Assembly (NCBI RefSeq): GCF_022682495.2
Contig: NC_071394.1
Location: forward strand, 27,066,470-27,130,469
Length of the DNA stretch: 64,000 bases
From: Desmodus rotundus
Taxonomy: Eukaryota; Chordata; Mammalia; Chiroptera; Phyllostomidae
Reading direction: 5' to 3'
The notes below the pieces were generated by a model, which ran no database searches, had not been told where the DNA came from, and saw only the letters and a list, made by a program, of their open reading frames with translations. Both the position numbers and the translations under genes were made by a program. Positions within the stretch are counted from its first letter, which is position 1; every line of letters starts with the position of its first letter. This document shows, piece by piece, positions 26,801 through 38,994 of the stretch.

Positions 26801-29800
26801 TATGTTCAACTTTTAGACATTTCTTAAGCATCAATATCAAAAGAAACTCAGTTCACCCCTTTATCCTTGTTTTAGTAAAAAGTATTTAATAACATATTAA
26901 AGGAAATTTCTAATATAATTAAATATAATAATTGAGATGAAGCATGGCATAAAACAAATAGGAACACCCAGATACAGATTGGTGGATTTCTCATTACAAT
27001 GAAATATTACAGACTGCTTTTAACTAAAACATTGTCTTTTTGTTTTACTTTAAAGGGAAGTTTTACCATCTAACTTGTAATGAGTTGCCTTACAACTTAT
27101 TCAGAGCTCCTGGCAACTTCTGGCCACAGCTGCTGGCTTTGGGAGCTTACAATAGTGAAGGTATTAATTGCCTTCCTAACATACCTCTTTAGAGTGCCGT
27201 CCTACATACTAACGACAGACTTAGAAAACAATTTTTTAAAGCCAGAACCTATTAATGTTAAACTTTAAGGCCCATATATTTCTTACATCTTACAAGGAAC
27301 AAACCCGTGTTTGTGCTTGGCCACCTTTCAGGTAATTCTAAAGAAAATAGTCTATCTGTATAGCCTAGCCACCAATCTTTTTAAACCTTGGTTTCTTAAA
27401 GGTTTTACCTTACTTCAACTTTCCCCCCTTATTTTGGTCTACTTTCAATTTTTTTCAAAGTATTAACCATGTATCTAAAAGAGATACATGGTTAAAAAAG
27501 CCAAATTGGACAATGAGGTTTATAACAAAACACATTTTCCTGCCCCATGGCTTCCCAGCCTTGATTCTTCTCTATTGGGGCAATCATTTTCAACTCTTTA
27601 GTTGTTCCTTTTGACATTTGCACCCACATTTCTAAGTAGAAGGCCTGTACTGCTATTTCTCTGCATTTTTCCTACGGAGATTGTTTGTTCTCTAACCTCT
27701 CACCACTACTACTGTTACTATCTACCCCTCCCTCTGAATGCCATTCTCCCTGTCTCCTATCTTAATGAATATAACTGCACCAGGTGGGAGTGAGTCAGAT
27801 TTAAGTGCTGACAGTATGAGACTGTTGAGATTATTATGACTTTTGACAACTGTAATATGCAGCACACGATGATTAGACCTTTTTTCCTTATATAACTTTC
27901 TTCCCCAGAGTTAGTAATTGCCCAGTTTCTTTCTTTTTGCTTAATGTTTCTCTACACAGGTCCCTGATTCATCTTCTATTATCCACCAGAACTGGAAATC
28001 TCCTCTGTGTAAGTCCCAACATATCAGGTGTTCTACCTGTTCCTTCTTTTCCTCAGAGACATCGTTCCTGGTGTCCTTTGCCCTCTTATTCTAATGTGGA
28101 CTGGTTGCTTTCTCTCCGAGCTATCCTAATGTATCATTAACCAAAGCAAAAATTATAAAACAAAGTTGTTAGATGGTTTTCCTCATGCTTGTATAACATC
28201 ACTGAAAGCTCCTTGTGTATGAAAATTAGAAGGCACAGAGCAGCTAGCGCAACAGCATTCCGTTTTAGGTGTGCTTCCCAGCAGTGGGAATGAGCACTGC
28301 AGTTGGAATTCTGCACCTTTTCCACTGCGTTCCTTAATTTACTGTGTCCTGCACTGTTTTCTTATGATCATGGAAATGAGCGACCATGAAGTGACTCCAC
28401 TCCCACATTTAAATGTTTTCCGGTAGCATGTTGATGACTGTGTTTCAGAAAATTTTTCAGAAAATGTTCAAAAACATGTGCCTTTGTTAACTGCTTTGCC
28501 TTGTATTGTTCAGAGATGGTTGTATGCATGTCAAGCTCCAGGAGAACAGGGATTGGACTGTGTAATTCACTTGGCATCTTAGGTATGCCATAAATATTTG
28601 TTAAATGAATGCATTTTTCTCCTGTGACTGAAATTTGCTTCAACAACATATCTCTATCCACTATTTTGGCTCATACACACTGTTTACCAACTTCATCAAA
28701 ACCCACTGAAATTTCAGCGTGCTATTATGCCATGTGCTTGTGGCCTCAACTGCAAACCATTTATGCAAATGTGATATAGAAATGTATTGAGTCCTTGAAA
28801 AAGTTTAACTGTATTTATTCTAATTTCTGAAAACCAATACTCATCCATTACATGTATGCATATGTTGTTCAACTATTAATCACATAATTGTTCATGACCA
28901 GCTAACTTCATTTCCTATGTTTATCCTACTGTGGTTTCTCAGGTTTTAGGTCTCCCCACTGCTAGGAGCCAACTTGGCTAAGGGGGACTCTCAAGGGAGA
29001 GGACACAATTATAGTTGGACACATGAGGAAATTCACTTGCAGTTCATTTTATTTTAATAATTGGTTAAGAATGCCAAGTTGTTTTTAAAAACACTTTTTT
29101 TAAATCAACTTTAACAAAATAGGATTACTCATTAAAAATATTTCCTGGCTATATATTTGAGGGCTGTAGAAATCCAGTTCAGATAAGAGTGATTTCTTTG
29201 TCTCCTTTTAAAATATGAAAACTGTTTAACATTTAATGGTAAAAATGAATTGAATATTTACAAGTATTGCAAAAAGCAGCCAAACCAATTGGTGTCATGG
29301 TCTAACCAGGCCCATTATTCTTTTAACATGTGGCAAAGGTAAGAAACCTTCAAAGAATTTCATGATATCCCATAGCAAACTTTACAAAGGAGTCATCCCT
29401 TCTTAAACATTGGCTTAACCTAGGTTGGCAGGCTCCAGTCTCTGGTCCAAATCCTGTCCATCACCTGTGCTTTTAAATTAAGTCGTATTGGAACTCAGCA
29501 CTGCTCTTTCACTTACGTACCTCTACGGCTGCTTTTGCTGAAACGGCAGTTAAGTAGCTGTGACTGGCCTGAGAAGTGTGAAATATACACTATCTGGCTC
29601 TTTTCAGAAAAAGTCTGCCAACTCATGTCTTAAACAAAAAAATAACCAATCATGCAAACTTAAAGCCAACATTTATTTTTAAATTCATAATATGTATTTT
29701 TTTGAATTTTAAATGTTAGATGAGAGAAAACATTTTTTTCTAAAAAGGAACGGTTTAGGGAGAAAATTCTAGTGGTGTGAAACCACTTCCAAACATTTAA

Positions 29801-30424
29801 ATACGCGTGCATCAGAAAGCTGTCCTAGAACTTGTGATATTACAATATTGACCCCTCTTGTCTTTTACCACAGCGAGCTATATTAAATGTGCAGGATGCT
29901 GCCACTCGGCTTCATCTTTTAAATCGGTCAGCTTTAAGATCTGTACAAGCTCAGGCTAGGACACCAGGTTCTCAGAAAGAACAAGGTTCAACATTGTCTC
30001 CTTGGGGTGAAGTTTTGACACCTATAGCAAGCTCTTCACTTACTCACTCACATAGTAAACAGGAAGAATATGTTAAGGTGAGTATTATGTTGTTAGAAAT
30101 AGATATTTACAGAGTTTGAAATAAAGTGATTCTCTGTATGAAACTGGAAGATTTGTATATATGCTTTTACTGCAGGTTGCCAAAACACTTTTTAATGATG
30201 AAGCATTAAAACCTTGCCCAAGGTGCCAATCCCCTGCTAAGTACCAGCCATATAAGAAAAGGGGGCTGTGCAGCCGCACGGCCTGCGGTTTTGACTTTTG
30301 TGTGTTATGTCTGTGTGCTTATCATGGGTCGGAAGAATGTAGTCGAGGAGCAGCAGGTCCAAGAAATAGAAAAGATGCTCTTCCAGGAAGTGCCCAGAGT
30401 AAGCGGAATTTAAAGCGCCTCTAA
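22337..30424 (+). CDS. FBXO43: FBXO43 (EMI2/ERP1), complete coding region
   Basis: F-box only protein 43 inhibits the anaphase-promoting complex and maintains metaphase II arrest in eggs; it is also needed in male meiosis. Coding exons are 22337-23805, 25781-25883, 29874-30077 and 30176-30424, in frame across all junctions: 674 residues (human about 708). The start [10 protein letters not shown] is diagnostic and separates it from paralogue FBXO5. A DSG motif at 40-42 and another at 299-301 resemble SCF degrons, and basic RxxL repeats lie at 341-354. The F-box region covers about 405-500. The zinc-binding region has C606, C609, C624, C629, C634, C637, H642 and C647. The C-terminal KRNLKRL is the RL tail that contacts the APC/C. 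ATG context (AAG-ATG) is adequate and is the first ATG of the exon. Confidence 0.97.
23806..25780 (+). other. FBXO43 intron 2
   Basis: Contains an ancient antisense CR1/L3- or MIR-type remnant at about 24800-24940 (AGATGAGGAAACTGAGCTCT). Nothing else recognised. Confidence 0.6.
25781..25883 (+). CDS. FBXO43: FBXO43 exon 3
   Basis: 103-nt exon after TTTGTTATAG. It completes the split Ser codon and encodes [20 protein letters not shown] to LKTDSE, the end of the F-box region. Donor GTAACA. Confidence 0.95.
26175..26353 (-). mobile_element. Bat tRNA-derived SINE, older subtype
   Basis: Minus strand begins GGCTGGGTAGCACAGTTGGT (A-box region), followed by a B-box-like GGGGGTTCGATCTCTGG and a TCTCTCCCTTCCTCCCTCCC tail. 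It differs from the VES copy at 51850 in its middle section (TGAATGCATAAATAAGTGGA). Confidence 0.75.
26380..26645 (-). repeat. L2 LINE remnant, antisense
   Basis: AGAAGGAATAGCATGTATGA then AGGCCTGGAGGTGAGTGAGC is the reverse of the L2 3'-region block ending in a CCTGGAATGC-type motif. Confidence 0.45.
27463..27495. repeat. Perfect 14-bp inverted repeat
   Basis: Arms TTAACCATGTATCT (27463-27476) and AGATACATGGTTAA (27482-27495) are exact reverse complements around a 5-nt loop AAAAG. Confidence 0.9.
28525..28612 (+). repeat. L2 LINE 3'-end remnant
   Basis: AGCTCCAGGAGAACAGGGAT and AATATTTGTTAAATGAATGC fit the L2 3' terminus. Confidence 0.5.
29423..29623 (-). mobile_element. hAT-type DNA transposon remnant (Tip100/MER-like)
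   Basis: Ends GGTTGGCAGGCT and AGTCTGCCAACT are inverted repeats. The minus strand reads AAAAGAGCCAGATAGTGTAT and, inside, GTTCCAATACGACTTAATTT, as in ancient mammalian hAT elements with TTGGCAAACT-type ends. Confidence 0.55.
29874..30077 (+). CDS. FBXO43: FBXO43 exon 4
   Basis: 204-nt, 68-codon exon in phase 0 after TTTTACCACAG. It encodes [20 protein letters not shown] through KQEEYVK, including [11 protein letters not shown], the linker between F-box and zinc region. Donor GTGAGT. Confidence 0.95.
30176..30424 (+). CDS. FBXO43: FBXO43 exon 5 (last coding exon)
   Basis: After TTTTACTGCAG it encodes 82 residues ending KRNLKRL and TAA (30422-30424). It contains the whole zinc-binding region and the RL tail, the most conserved part of the EMI family. 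3'UTR follows. Confidence 0.97.
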   Translation, partial: VAKTLFNDEALKPCPRCQSPAKYQPYKKRGLCSRTACGFDFCVLCLCAYHGSEECSRGAAGPRNRKDALPGSAQSKRNLKRL

Positions 30425-30655
30425 AGAGACTTTCCGTATAAAAGAAGCATTCTCCCAAGCAATGTTTAGTCTGACTTAAAATTATGAATATTTTGAAAGC
30501 ATGCAAATTTCCTATTAATGACAGATGATGATTTATTTCCTGTTTTGTATATATTATAATCCATGTCATTATATGTTTTCTTTAAGGTGGTGAATTTGGA
30601 AATAATTTTATTTGACTATGTCACCTTTACCCATTTTAATAACTTAATGTTTTTA

Positions 30656-30661
30656 AATAAA
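30656..30661 (+). terminator. FBXO43 polyadenylation signal
   Basis: AATAAA 232 nt after the stop codon, giving a short 3'UTR; a second AAATAAA lies near 30850. Confidence 0.6.
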
Positions 30662-31356
30662 GAATTTTCAATGTTATCACATATATGTATTTAACTGTTT
30701 CATGTAATATTTAAGAATTGTGCATCACTGTGTGTTGAAATGTTCTTCAATCACTTTTTAAAAGTAGTTTTTCAAATAATATTTACAATTTTGAACTTGA
30801 GATAGTCTTATAGATTTAGAAAATTAGTATTTGACTGAAATGAAATACAAATAAAATGTTTTCAGAAGTTCTGTTGAATTTATAATTTCAAGCTTTCTCT
30901 TAATTTGGTGAGTGTCCTATTTGGGTAGACTTCTGGTTAAATAAAATTTGCTTAAAATTCATAACTAAGAAGATATAAAAAAGTAAATTATTAGATGTAT
31001 ATGGTTATTCATAATGGGAATCTTAGTAAGTCACACATTTCATATTAGTACTTTTTTAAATTCCAAAACTGTATTCACAGATTTCATTTGTTTGTTCTAG
31101 CCTGGGTATTAATATTGTGACAAATATGGGCTGGTTGGAAAAGATAAGGTTTTTAAAATAAGAATATTTATTAAATTATTTATAGTGTACCTCTTTCCAA
31201 AACTGATTTGAATTGCATGTTTATTTATAGAACAGTAGCAAGAAAGAAATGTTCTATTGTTGAACAAATTACTAAACCCGGTGGAAAATTTGAAGGTAGT
31301 TCAATAATTTCTTTGCTTGTGTTCAGGAAACTGATGTGTGTACATGTCTGTGTACA

Positions 31357-32675
31357 TGTAACAGGGGGGTCTGGCCAGATCGAGGTTGGCTGGGAGAAAC
31401 CCTATCTGGTGCAAGAGGCTGTCCCCCACCCAAGAGAAGGGAGGGGTTGGAGGAAACCCCAAGCAGCAGCCAAGAAAGAGCCTGCACCTCCCCAGAGAAG
31501 GAAGGGACCCTAAGAGGGGCTGGGAAGTGCTAAAGGCAGGATCAAAACAAGAGCTGGGGTGTGATTCCATAGCCCTGAAGCAACAATAAACAACTAAGCA
31601 GCTTGTGATACTGCTTGCACAGAGCCTCCACAGGGCTGTGGGGCTGGAACAGGTCACAACACGCGTGTAACGAGGTGATGCCCCTCCCTGGGCAGAAACT
31701 CTGTGCCCCTGTGTGGCTGGAAAACCCTCCCACCTGCTTCCGGATCATGGTGGCTGGAGGAAGGGCAGAGACACTGAGTAGGCTGACGCACAGAATAGAT
31801 GTTGGCCCAGAATTAGCTGGGAATTTGGATGCTCCCACAGTGTGCAAGATTTGGGGGGAAAGATGTAAAGTGGTGTGTATACAGAGCTCCATCTCTCTTC
31901 CTCGCCCCTCACCCCTGGTCAGGGCGGGGAACGGAGCACCCTTTTTGCACTCCCCTCAAAAGGTCAGGAGCTAGCTCATGGAGGCCTAGTCCTGTGCACA
32001 GGACACGTGCACCACCAGCGGTGGGCTCACAGGCACTGGGCTCTGCTCATGGGTCTTGTGTTGTCCTGCTTGCACGGTCTGGAGCAGACTCGTACGGGAC
32101 ATGCATCTGACCATCAGTGGACCTGCAGGACACTGTGGCCCTGCACCACCTGGCACAGGTCCTGGACCTATCCCATTCTCTTGCCCTGAGAGCTGCAGAG
32201 GTGTGGGCGGGAACATTCGCCAGCTGCTGAGCACCCAAGCAGCCTGGATGCCAGGACCCGAGGACTGAGCCCTTCACATGACCAGCTGCAGTGATCTGGC
32301 AGTGAGTGAGCCCTGGCCCCTGGAGAGGGAGAAAGTTGCGGCAAGGCCATGGAGACTCGGGCCTTACCGGTGTGTGCTTCAGAGAGAGTGAGCCTGAAGC
32401 TGGAGAGAAGGAGACCCATCTGTGTAGCAGCCTTGGGCTCCGAAAGGACGGATAGGAATGGAGGGAGGCGTCTCTGGGCATGGATTTGGATTTGAGTTTC
32501 TTGGGGAACAAGGGGATTTCTGTGTTTTGCAGAAGAGAATGGCTTGGAGCAGGGGAGCCCTCACCCCCGCCCCCACCAAATTGGACACCCTGTTAATAAA
32601 AACCTTTTTCCTTCAAACTCTGTTTTATGCTTGTGTATGGTGGCATGTGGCTGAATCCTATTTTTCCTTGTAACA
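31357..32675 (+). mobile_element. Probable solo LTR of an endogenous retrovirus
   Basis: About 1.3 kb of GC-rich sequence abruptly inserted in AT-rich flanks. It begins TGTAACAGGGG and ends CCTTGTAACA, a short imperfect inverted repeat with TG...CA ends. AATAAA at 32595-32600 lies about 75 nt before the right end, as expected for R-U5 in plus orientation. Flanking 4-mers TACA and CACA match at three of four positions. No gag, pol or env homology is visible inside. Family not identified; the boundaries are the main uncertainty. Confidence 0.55.
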
Positions 32676-34679
32676 CACACTATACACACAGATTTAAAAT
32701 GTAGTTTTCTTATACATTATTTTGATAAGATTATTTTAAAGTATGAATTAGCATAGGTATGTATTGAAAATCTGCCCTAAGTTTTAACTCACTATAATTT
32801 TTGATTACTAAATATTAAATTTTGTCTATATCTTGTCTATTTCACTGAGAATTTTTGGAGGCTAAACATAAGTATGAATAAATTATTAGCTGTATTCAGT
32901 GTGGTACACAGTCCATAAATTTTACATCACATTTTCTGATTTATTTTACTCTAACCAAGTTTAGTTCTTAATATCTATTTACTTTCCTGAGTCATTTTCC
33001 ACATTAGGATCAACATATGTATTAATGTTCTTCAGTTAAGGTTTCACTTTTTTCCTCCATCAGAGAACTTTTTTTTTTTTTTAGGAAACTCATTCTCAGA
33101 ATGATTTTCCTAACTTACGAAATCAACTCTTTGATTTAATCCAAACTGTGTACTGTCTTTGGCCTCTCTGTGTCTCGGAGCAAACCATAGATTCTTTTGC
33201 CAGATGGACATTGTCGCAATTTTACGCTCTTGATATGTGCCTGACCTGAATGCCTTCCCAGAAGTGACTTTTAGGTCTTAAAAATCACAGATCCAGTTTA
33301 TACGATATGTTTTTTAAAAACAAAATAGAAGATTGTCTATAAAATTTAAGTGTTTACATTTCCTAATATCTTATGAGTTTTTATTATTTTATTACAAAGT
33401 CATAAAGAGAAAAGACAAGTGGTTTTTTTTTACCTCTTAGACATGAAATTTCCAGTAGTGCAACATAGGAACCTCGAGTCCTCGTTCTAGTCCGAGATGA
33501 GGCACTCGGTTACTGTCTGGTGTTTCCCGATCACACTGCCCTCACAAAGCAGTCATGTTTGACATCTTGCGGTTACCCAGTCTATTAGAATGTAATATTT
33601 TATTTCACTCTGGCGGTGAAAACGTCGACTTTACCACATTTAGTTTTAGAAATCAATAATCTAACATGTGCTCCTCCCTACTTGTATGCACTGTTAACAT
33701 TGTAAGTTCACATTTTTTATATTTCTGATTTAAAATTATTTTTAGTGTCCAAGGAGTGTATACAATCCCTGTGTCCCCGCTGCCTGAGACCAGACTTTCT
33801 GGTTTCCTATTCTGCGTGCAGTTTACCTCCTAGAAGCCTCTAATTTCCAATCAAAATAAGCTTCCCATTCATTCAGTTTAATTTAATTTTATTATTATTT
33901 TTTTGTTTTGTTTTTTGTTGAATCAGTTTAATTTTAGAACTGGCCTTTTCTAATTTTGCGTACAAAAATTGATGTAGGCATCAAAAGAGGTACTGTTTAG
34001 CCATCTTAAGTTAGTATCACTTTTAGTTAAATCTTCCTGTTTCTCTAAGTACTTGCGAGTGCAGGCGTCCTGTTCATCGTGCATCTGCAGTATTGATGCG
34101 GGCTGGGGGCTGGGAGTTTCTGGCCTTGCAGGCACTATTTACTTCCCATGTTAGCTTTAGTTTTATTTTGGGATCTATAGAGTCTGAACAAATTTCTAGG
34201 GACACTGTGTGGTGGGTTGAAGGGTGCTGCTTGTGGGTTGAGCTCCAAGGGGCTGTCACCTCCAGAGTCACCCCAAACCCTCTAGTGTCTTGGTTTTTCT
34301 CCCCAGCTGTCTAATACAGCCATGAGGACTCAGCTTGACAATCAACCTTCATATGTGTGTCCCCAGATGAGTCAATTATCTATTTACAGTTGAGTTGGAA
34401 TTCCCTGGGGGGCTCCTGCACCTGGTGAGGTATGCCCTCTGACACCTCTGCAGGGCTTCTTAGACACTTAAGAATACCCGAGATTCAGGCTGGAGGGAGG
34501 AAGTGCATCTTATTTTCGGAGCCAAACAAGTTCTGCTCTCATTTATCCAGCAAAAAGTTTTGTTCAGACCCTCAGAAAGCAATTCTAACTGAGAAGCCAA
34601 AGGTAAAATTGAGCCACCCATTTTTTTCCCTTCCTCCTTGGTTATCTCAACCCTCAGCTTTAACCTAGGTTCTCTCAAC

Positions 34680-35320
34680 CCTTACCTTTTGGCTCCACCT
34701 TGAGCCAAAAAAACAACTCAAAGTCAGCCTCTTACCTTAAAATAGGGAGGTCTGAAATTCCAAGGAAAACTCACCCAAGTCCACCTAATGCGAAGGGAGG
34801 AGCCGGGGGCGCAATGGGCCCCTTCTGGTACCTAACGCAGGTCTGGGTCTGCAGGCTGGTCCTGGGTAGGCTTCTCTGGCATCCTGCTGCACTGTGCCAG
34901 AGTAAGACGATCTGGGTCATGGTATGAACACCCAGGTCACAGCACTGTAATGTCGGCAGTGGCCAGAACGAAAAGAGCACCATGTGTCAGAGAAGCAGGG
35001 TCAGACCAGACCTCCGTTCAGCAACCTCGGTCCTTCAGTTCTGGCTAGGAAAGAATTCACAGCCAAGACTAAAACCATAAGCAAAGTTTATTTAGAAAGT
35101 CACAGAGGTAGAAGAAATGGACCACAGCAGAAATGGGTTCAGGAAGCAAGTTATGGAAGCAAAAGAAGGGTCCTTGGAACTTATGACAAAGAAAGAGGCA
35201 AGGAAAACCTGCTCGGGGTGGGGTATGGGACAGGGGAGAGGAAGTCCCTGACCTGTTTCCAGAGGGAGAGCGCTATTCTTGATTTTAATTAGGATTTGGG
35301 TATTAATGATCAAGTAGTTA
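34680..35320 (-). mobile_element. Endogenous retroviral LTR plus leader fragment (ERV1-like)
   Basis: On the minus strand AATAAACTTTGC (signal at 35087-35092) is followed by an R-U5-like stretch containing TGAATTCTTTCCTAGCCAGA and a CA end near 34983. TGGTGCTC then starts a possible primer-binding site, with GC-rich leader-like sequence down to about 34690. The U3 part extends upstream to about 35300-35450 without a clear edge. No coding gene of the virus is present. Confidence 0.5.
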
Positions 35321-35689
35321 TGAGTGAAAGAGTATAAGGACTGAATACCACATATTTTAATGATTGTATAATAAAACTTTCTGAGAAAAAAATTAGAGCA
35401 GAAATTCAGAACACAAGCCTCTTGACGGTAGGCTTTACATTTGTATGGGGTCAAGAGGTACGTCGGTTGACTTGAAGAAAATCATACAGTATTCACAAAC
35501 AACTTTATTAGACAAAGCCTCCAGTTATTCAGAAAACAATCAACGCTATCCTAATTATTATAAGTTATTACATAGTGTCATAACTGACTAGAAAATTACT
35601 CTAGCTGTATACTCCCTTAGCACCCTGTCCTTCCTCTTAGTTCCTTTTATTTAAATTGCATATTTAGTTTTCTTTCCCCACAAAGTATC

Positions 35690-35805
35690 AGCTCTGTCGG
35701 GCCTGGACTACAGCATGTTTGATTTAAATCTTACTGCATCCCTGGTATTTAGCCTAACATCAGGGAAGTAGACGGTACTTGATAAAGATTTTTTGAACGT
35801 GTAGG
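35690..35805 (+). repeat. L2 LINE 3'-end remnant
   Basis: Diverged ATCCCTGGTATTTAGCCTAA block followed by GTACTTGATAAAGATTTTTT, compatible with the L2 tail. Confidence 0.4.
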
Positions 35806-36364
35806 TATTTTTAGTGCTAGTACTAACTTCTGTCCAAGCAAACCATTATACTTTTATCCAAATGATTTATTAATTTCTTAGTGTTTGATTTCAGTGTCTA
35901 TTGCTTTGTTAAACAAAAACGGGTCTATATGATTTCTGAAATTGCTTTAACTTATAACCAGTGAATTTATTTGGTTCACCCATCCTTTCAGCTGCTTTTT
36001 CTTACAACAAGTGAGAGTATAACAGAAAGAGTTGCTAGGTTAGGAGTCAAAAAGCCAGTTGGTATCCTGAACTCTTTACTAGCTGGGCTCTTATGCAAGT
36101 TACTTATTGATTCGGAGCCTATTTTTATCTGTAGAAAAGAGAAATGAAAAGGGGTGATGTACTGTGAAATCACTCTTGAAACTCTAAGTGGCGCACCAAT
36201 CTGTGTTGGTGCCCGTTGGGCCGCATGTGTCTAAAATAAAACAAACTAGCATCTGTGGGGATAGAACACATGCCACTGATACCAGTAGCATCACACTGAG
36301 TGAAACTATCAAGTCCACCTCCCACTTGTAAAAAAATGTCTGAACGCAACCAACCATGAACTAG

Positions 36365-36535
36365 GCATTTACTACACACAGGCACTGTTCTTCTAAATCC
36401 TTTACATGTGTTAATTCATTCCTCACAGCAGCTCTGGCAGGCAGCTTTATTCTTATTCCTTTTATATACCAGAAAACCAGGGATTGGGTTACATCTAAGA
36501 TCACACAGTCAGGGTTCTAGCAGAGGTGGTCTGCC
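36365..36535 (-). repeat. MIR SINE remnant
   Basis: AATCCTTTACATGTGTTAAT, CTCACAGCAGCTCTGGCAGG and GATCACACAGTCAGGG in the order of an antisense MIR. Confidence 0.6.
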
Positions 36536-38309
36536 ACTTGTACACGACAAAAGTCTTTGCCAGAACCCCTGCTGGTAAATTCAGTGTGCATGTAATTACC
36601 ATGTCTTACATGGGAGATTGGTATACCAGGAAAAAAAATCGTTTTAATTTAGAACAATTCTGCTTGAATAGCTTAGCTCACAAGTGGCTTAAACAACATC
36701 CTTGAAGAACTAAATGAACTGCGTGAATATACTATTATCTGAGAGCTCAGTCCAAGAGAGAGGCCTCTGCTCCAGTCCCAAGGTCTTTGTAATCTAAACA
36801 TGCAAGGCATGAAAACAAGAATACATATCACCACATTCCGGTAATTACTACGTTCGTACAGGTTGTGATTACCGAGTGAGAGAAAATAATAAGGAAATGC
36901 TCACCAAACATTTATTGATGGTCTACTCTACGTTTCCAGAACGATTCCAAAACGAGAGGGATGATTACATTTGGCACTTTATTTTTATATTTTGTTGCAC
37001 TTCTTAATAAGGACATAAGGAAAAGAATGAGTGTTAATTCTGGGGAAAACCAATAAATGCTTTACCTTCTACAGAAGTTAGGAGAAGCAGCTCTCTCTCT
37101 TTCCCTCTCTGGCCTGTCCCTTTGATAGCCTTGTTAGCTCATGGGCAGGGACATTCTTTCTACTTGACTTCTATTTGTTTCCAGGAAGAGTTAAGTATTT
37201 CCTATTTCTGGCCCCATCATTTCGGAAACTTGTGATGAGTCATATGAAGAGAAACAACACTTTAAGAGCTATCTAATCATTGTATACTAGCATTTCTATG
37301 GATGCAAATATGGATGTTTAAGTTTCTTCCAGCTATTTAAATACTTAGTAAAGTCTTAACGGATTTCTTAGCTGTTGAGAAAACATTTTTGATACTTAGC
37401 ACTGTGCAAAGGTTTTTTTTTTCTTCATTACCTTTGCTTAATTTGTGACAAAAGGCAAAATTGTCAGAAACTAATGGCACAAAAATTTACTGAACATTTT
37501 CATCATTTGATTTCATATGGTCCTTGTTTGAATTAAGTTATTTATATGGTTTTGTTTTAAATTGTGCCTCTCAAGGCGGTGTTTCTATGTGGAGGGTAAA
37601 TAAATCAAAGTCCACACTAAGTATTCCATAAGGGGGCACCAAAGACTCATTTATGGAGATTTTGGCTATCCATCAAAAAAGTAAATTTAGCTTTCCTATA
37701 TTTGACATTGATGCACTGTGACATTGCCAGAAAGGGGAAATGTTCCTTGACTTAATTTTTAAAGTGTATGTAGAATAAATTTTGGTAATAGTTATTACTC
37801 AGAGTTGCTAATTAAAATATTTTAGCTGGCTTGCACGAGTGCAGTTTTCTGGGCTGACTTTTAACAGAGCACCTTGTTGGCAGCTGGGTCTGTGCCTTAG
37901 CCACCTGTGTTTGCTCGCCCAGCAGCTCTGCCCTCCTGGCTCCCTCACCAGGCGTGGCGGAGCCGGAGACGCAGAAGAACACGAGAGACGTGGAGCTGAG
38001 TGCTGGTTGTGGATGGTGGTGGCGCACCACCGGTTACTTTCCTCTGGCGTTCTTGCATCTGCAGAAACGTGGTGCGTGGTTCAGGCCCTAATCGCCTCCT
38101 GCTTAGACCCTGTACACGTCTCCTGACAGTTCTCCTTGCTTCTACTTTCTCCGCCGTTTGAATCTATCCTGAACATCCACTGCCAAGTTATTTGTACTGA
38201 AATGTGGCTCCAATTACTTTGTTTCCTATTAAAAATGTAGCAGAATTTAGGATCTCCTAACAGTCATAACTTGCTAGCAGTCTCTCCCACCGTTCCACTC
38301 TGTGCACTT

Positions 38310-38690
38310 TATTCCGGCCAAACGGGCTTTCCTGCTGTCTAAAGCTCCCCTGTTCTGCACCCACTTCCTCTGTTTCTTGCCACCCATTAAATCCAGCTCA
38401 TCCTTAGCTGAAGTCCATTTTGTGATCTCGCCAACAAGATGAGATGCTTACCTTCTTTGAGTCTAGCGTTTATTTATACCTTTCTGTGGTATTTCTGGCA
38501 TACCTTATTCGTATTATATTAAAGAATTTAATATATGTTTGAATACATGTTTACCTGTTTCCCACCATAGGCAAGTTCCTTAAGAGCAGAATCGTTTTGC
38601 TTGTCTCTCTGCCTCTGTTCACAGAGTGTCTTGTACGCGATAGATGATGGATGCAGCAAGTATTGATTAAACTGCTGAATCAATAGTGAT
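38310..38690 (+). repeat. L2 LINE 3' region
   Basis: 38320-38420 matches the late L2 segment (AATCCAGCTCATCCTTAGCT); 38555-38690 matches the 3' terminus (AAGTTCCTTAAGAGCAGAAT). Confidence 0.55.
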
Positions 38691-38994
38691 TGTCACCACA
38701 GGGCAATGAATCATAAAATGATGAATGAGAATTAAGATGTATGCAATGTGTATATATGCACACATATATATGTGTGTGGTTAGGGGGAGAGGATATTGGG
38801 ATTTGGGGGTGAAATATGCATTACTTTATGATTACGTGGTATGTAACTACATGCAGAAAGTAAACAATATGACAAATTTTTATGTACTAGGGTGGCAAAG
38901 ATATTTATACTTGGGGGTTGATACTCGAAAGAGTGGAATATTTTTAAGGTGTAGTACTTATTATATGAAATTAGAGGAAAAAAGTAATTTTCTT

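Larger units (their letters stand above)
25884..29873 (+). other. FBXO43 intron 3
   Basis: Holds a tRNA-derived SINE, an antisense L2 block at 26380-26645, an L2 3' end at 28525-28612, a hAT remnant at 29423-29623 and a perfect short hairpin at 27463-27495. No exon recognised. Confidence 0.6.

Noticed and set aside
22337..30424. Assignment of the F-box gene to FBXO5 (EMI1)
   Set aside because: The N terminus [10 protein letters not shown] and neighbours RGS22 and POLR2K fit FBXO43; FBXO5 lies in a different synteny block.
31208..32673. Many overlapping 60-150-codon frames on both strands
   Set aside because: They fall in the GC-rich LTR-like block, have no domain similarity and overlap each other in all frames.
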